Part shown: in pieces, positions 21,195 to 22,943 of the stretch
How positions within the stretch are numbered: position 1 is the stretch's first letter
Layout: the number at the start of each line of letters is the position of its first letter
NCBI GenBank assembly: GCA_035540935.1
Contig: DATLFS010000076.1
Location: 1-22,943 of the forward strand
Origin: DATLFS01 sp035540935
GTDB taxonomy: Bacteria > Actinomycetota > CADDZG01 > WHSQ01
Direction: 5' to 3'
Length of the DNA: 22,943 nucleotides
Translations under genes and position numbers: made by a program
Notes under the pieces: model-generated
Databases searched by the model: none
What the model saw: only the letters and a program-made list of their open reading frames with translations
What the model was told of the DNA's origin: nothing

Positions 21195-22345
21195 CCGTGT
21201 GGGATCGGGTCGCGGGATCCGACGCGATCAAGGGTGTGGCGCATCAGATAGAGCGAGGAGAGGTCGCGCACGCGTGGCTGTTCCTCGGGCCGGCCGGGTC
21301 GGGCAAGGCGCAGGCGGCCGTCGCGCTTGCGGCGGCAGTCAATTGCACGGAAGACCCGATGCGTGGCTGCGGCCGATGCTCCGCATGCCTCCGCACGCTG
21401 CGGCGCCGGTACCCGGACGTGCACCACATCGCGCCGGAAGGACCCCTGATCCCGGTGGCGGCGGTCCGCGAGCAGATCCTGCCGGAAGCATCGCGCAGCG
21501 CATTCGAAGGTCGCTTCAAGGTCTTCGTCATCGAGGAAGCCGACAGGATGAACGACGAAGCGCAGAACGCCCTTCTCAAGACCCTCGAGGAGCCGCAGCC
21601 CGACGTCGTGTTCGTGTTGTTGTCCGATCACGAGGAAGACGTCCTCGAGACGGTCCAGTCGCGCTGCCGGATCGTGCGCCTCGAGCCGGTGTCCGAGGAG
21701 CGGATCGTCGAGCTACTGGTTCAGGAAGGCGCGCCGGCGACCGACGCGCTCCTCGCGGCTCGCGCGAGTGACGGTGACTATCAGAGGGCGCGCGCCATCG
21801 CGCTGGATGACGCCGTACGCGAGCGACGCCGCTTCTGGTTGGGCATGCCTCGACGGCTCGCTTCGGCGGTGGATGCACTCGATGCCGCGAGCGAGGTCAC
21901 TGCGGCCGCGAAGGAAGCGGTGAAGGCGCACGAGCTCGCGCAGAAGGACGAGATCGCGACGCTCGCCGAAGCCATGGGTGAAGGAAGGGGTACTGCCGCC
22001 GCGAGGAACGCGCTCGCGCGCCGACACAAGCGCGAGCTGCGCCGGATCGAGGAGGAGGTTCTCGGCGAGGCCCTGCAGGTGCTCGCTTCGTTCTATCGGG
22101 ACGTCGCCGTCCTGCGGGCGGGGGGCCACGACGCCGTCGTGAACCTGGATGCGCTGGACGAGCTCGAGGGATGGGCGGCGGCCGTCGAGATCTGGACCGA
22201 TGGCCTCATGCAGATCGTCTCCCGCTGCATCGAGGCGCGCGCGGCGCTCACCCACAACGCCAACGCCCTCCTCCAGCTCGAGGCGGTTCTCCTCGACGCC
22301 GCGCGTCTCGCGCCTGCGCCGGCGCGGGTCGCCGCCGCGTGGTGA
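21191..22345 (+). CDS. holB: DNA polymerase III delta' clamp-loader subunit
   Basis: Clamp-loader subunit that, with tau/gamma and delta, loads the sliding clamp; 384 aa from the ATG at 21191, overlapping the tmk stop. The P-loop GPAGSGKAQ (33-41) keeps the Lys but has Ala-Gln in place of the usual Thr/Ser, in line with delta' being a poor ATPase. The zinc module has C52, C60, C63 and C66 (CGRCSAC). VFVIEEADRMNDEAQNALLK is the Walker-B region, and the trans-acting SRC motif is in VQSRCRIVRLEPV. The C-terminal collar is helical, Ala/Glu-rich and somewhat longer than E. coli HolB. Gene order topA-tmk-holB supports the call. Confidence 0.95.
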   Translation: MTVWDRVAGSDAIKGVAHQIERGEVAHAWLFLGPAGSGKAQAAVALAAAVNCTEDPMRGCGRCSACLRTLRRRYPDVHHIAPEGPLIPVAAVREQILPEASRSAFEGRFKVFVIEEADRMNDEAQNALLKTLEEPQPDVVFVLLSDHEEDVLETVQSRCRIVRLEPVSEERIVELLVQEGAPATDALLAARASDGDYQRARAIALDDAVRERRRFWLGMPRRLASAVDALDAASEVTAAAKEAVKAHELAQKDEIATLAEAMGEGRGTAAARNALARRHKRELRRIEEEVLGEALQVLASFYRDVAVLRAGGHDAVVNLDALDELEGWAAAVEIWTDGLMQIVSRCIEARAALTHNANALLQLEAVLLDAARLAPAPARVAAAW

Positions 22346-22385
22346 AGCCGCAGGAGGCCGGCACAACGAGGCGAACCTTCGCCCG

Positions 22386-22943
22386 ATGACCACCTACCTC
22401 CGGCGCGCCGCGTCTCTCCTACTCGCCTGCTCCGTCCTCTTGCCGTTCTCGGGAGCCCAGGGACGAGCGCTTGGTTTCGGCGACGTCCGTGTCTTCGCCG
22501 AGATCCCGCCGCCCGGCAACCCGGAGGAGACCGTGGTCGTGGGCAACACCGCTTACTTCGGTACGACCGTGGGAGGTGACGGTCTCGTCGCCGGCGACGG
22601 ACAACCGTCCAAGATCTTCGGTTTCCACACGGGCACCGGCGAGCTGGTGCGTGAGATCACCGTCGAGGGCGAGAACGTCAACGGCCTTCACGGAATCGCG
22701 GGTATGGCGGTCGACGCGAAGGGGCGCCTGTACGCCGCGAGCGTGTCGCACGGCATCCTCCGCTTCGATCTGCGCAACGGGGCGAAGCAATCCTTGTACG
22801 CCGAGCTGCCCGACCTGCCGCCGTGTCGCGAGCCGCTGGTGCAGCCGCCGTGTTCCCCGACCCCGGAGGACCGGGCTCCACTCGGGAACGGGATCGTGTT
22901 CGACCGCGACGGGAGCCTCTACGTCGCGGACTCATTTCAGGCG
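22386..22943 (+). CDS. Secreted SMP-30/NHL-like beta-propeller protein (3' end outside window)
   Basis: Starts at the ATG at 22386 and remains open to the end of the window, giving 186 residues. The N-terminus is a signal peptide: basic MTTYLRRA, then hydrophobic SLLLACSVLLPFSG, with likely cleavage near GAQG|RA. The rest shows beta-propeller repeats: GIAGMAVDAKGRLYAASV, GILRFDLRNG and GIVFDRDGSLYVADSF, the pattern of SMP-30/gluconolactonase and NHL proteins. A Cys pair in the PPCREPLVQPPC stretch may form a disulfide. The active-site residues of gluconolactonases cannot be judged because the sequence is cut. AGGAGG at 22352-22357 is 28 bases from the ATG, too far to be a good ribosome site. 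Confidence 0.75.
   Translation, partial: MTTYLRRAASLLLACSVLLPFSGAQGRALGFGDVRVFAEIPPPGNPEETVVVGNTAYFGTTVGGDGLVAGDGQPSKIFGFHTGTGELVREITVEGENVNGLHGIAGMAVDAKGRLYAASVSHGILRFDLRNGAKQSLYAELPDLPPCREPLVQPPCSPTPEDRAPLGNGIVFDRDGSLYVADSFQA

Overview
The window is GC-rich, densely packed chromosomal DNA with many GTG starts and 4-base GTGA/ATGA gene overlaps. A BldG-like anti-sigma antagonist, an Ssd-TadA pilus locus with a DUF4244 pilin, an MFS-thymidylate kinase fusion and a divergent trkA-trkA / APC-permease group together point to Actinomycetota. TopA keeps three Cys4 zinc modules, which mycobacterial and streptomycete TopA lack to my knowledge, so a deep-branching or uncultured lineage is likelier than a classical actinomycete. 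No tRNA, rRNA, CRISPR array, insertion sequence or prophage gene was seen, and no gene-free stretch exceeds about 210 bases.

Layout. 1-819: end of an EamA/YedA-like exporter, cut by the window edge. 816-1628 (-): HAD-IB phosphatase. 1692-6248 (+): compact Tad pilus locus of ssd, tadA, one short protein with two T2SF halves in place of tadB plus tadC, a DUF192 lipoprotein, a Flp-like pilin, a TadE pseudopilin, and a TadG-like protein fused to an M15/VanY peptidase. 6307-7893 (+): M2-family metallopeptidase. 7890-9364 (-): a lipoprotein and a LytR-CpsA-Psr protein. 9520-10236 (+): bldG and an anti-sigma-factor-like ATPase domain gene. 10233-15312 (-): OB-fold protein, KimA-like potassium importer with a duplicated cytosolic domain, and a membrane-anchored M1 peptidase. 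15384-16711 (+): two RCK/TrkA proteins. 16918-22345 (+): topA, MFS-tmk and holB. 22386-end (+): secreted SMP-30/NHL-like beta-propeller, cut by the right edge.

How the genes fit. Three themes recur: a reduced surface-pilus or secretion machine carrying its own predicted wall peptidase, potassium homeostasis (KimA-like importer plus two RCK regulators), and DNA topology and replication (topA, tmk, holB). The order HAD / ssd-tad / bldG / topA-tmk-holB resembles, from memory, M. tuberculosis Rv3661-Rv3644c and S. coelicolor around SCO3540-SCO3558. The potassium block resembles Rv2690c-Rv2694c and appears inserted into that neighbourhood. The most unusual items are the TadG-M15 fusion, the one-gene TadB/C, the tandem cytosolic domains of the KimA-like protein, and a possible ATC start for the MFS-thymidylate kinase fusion.
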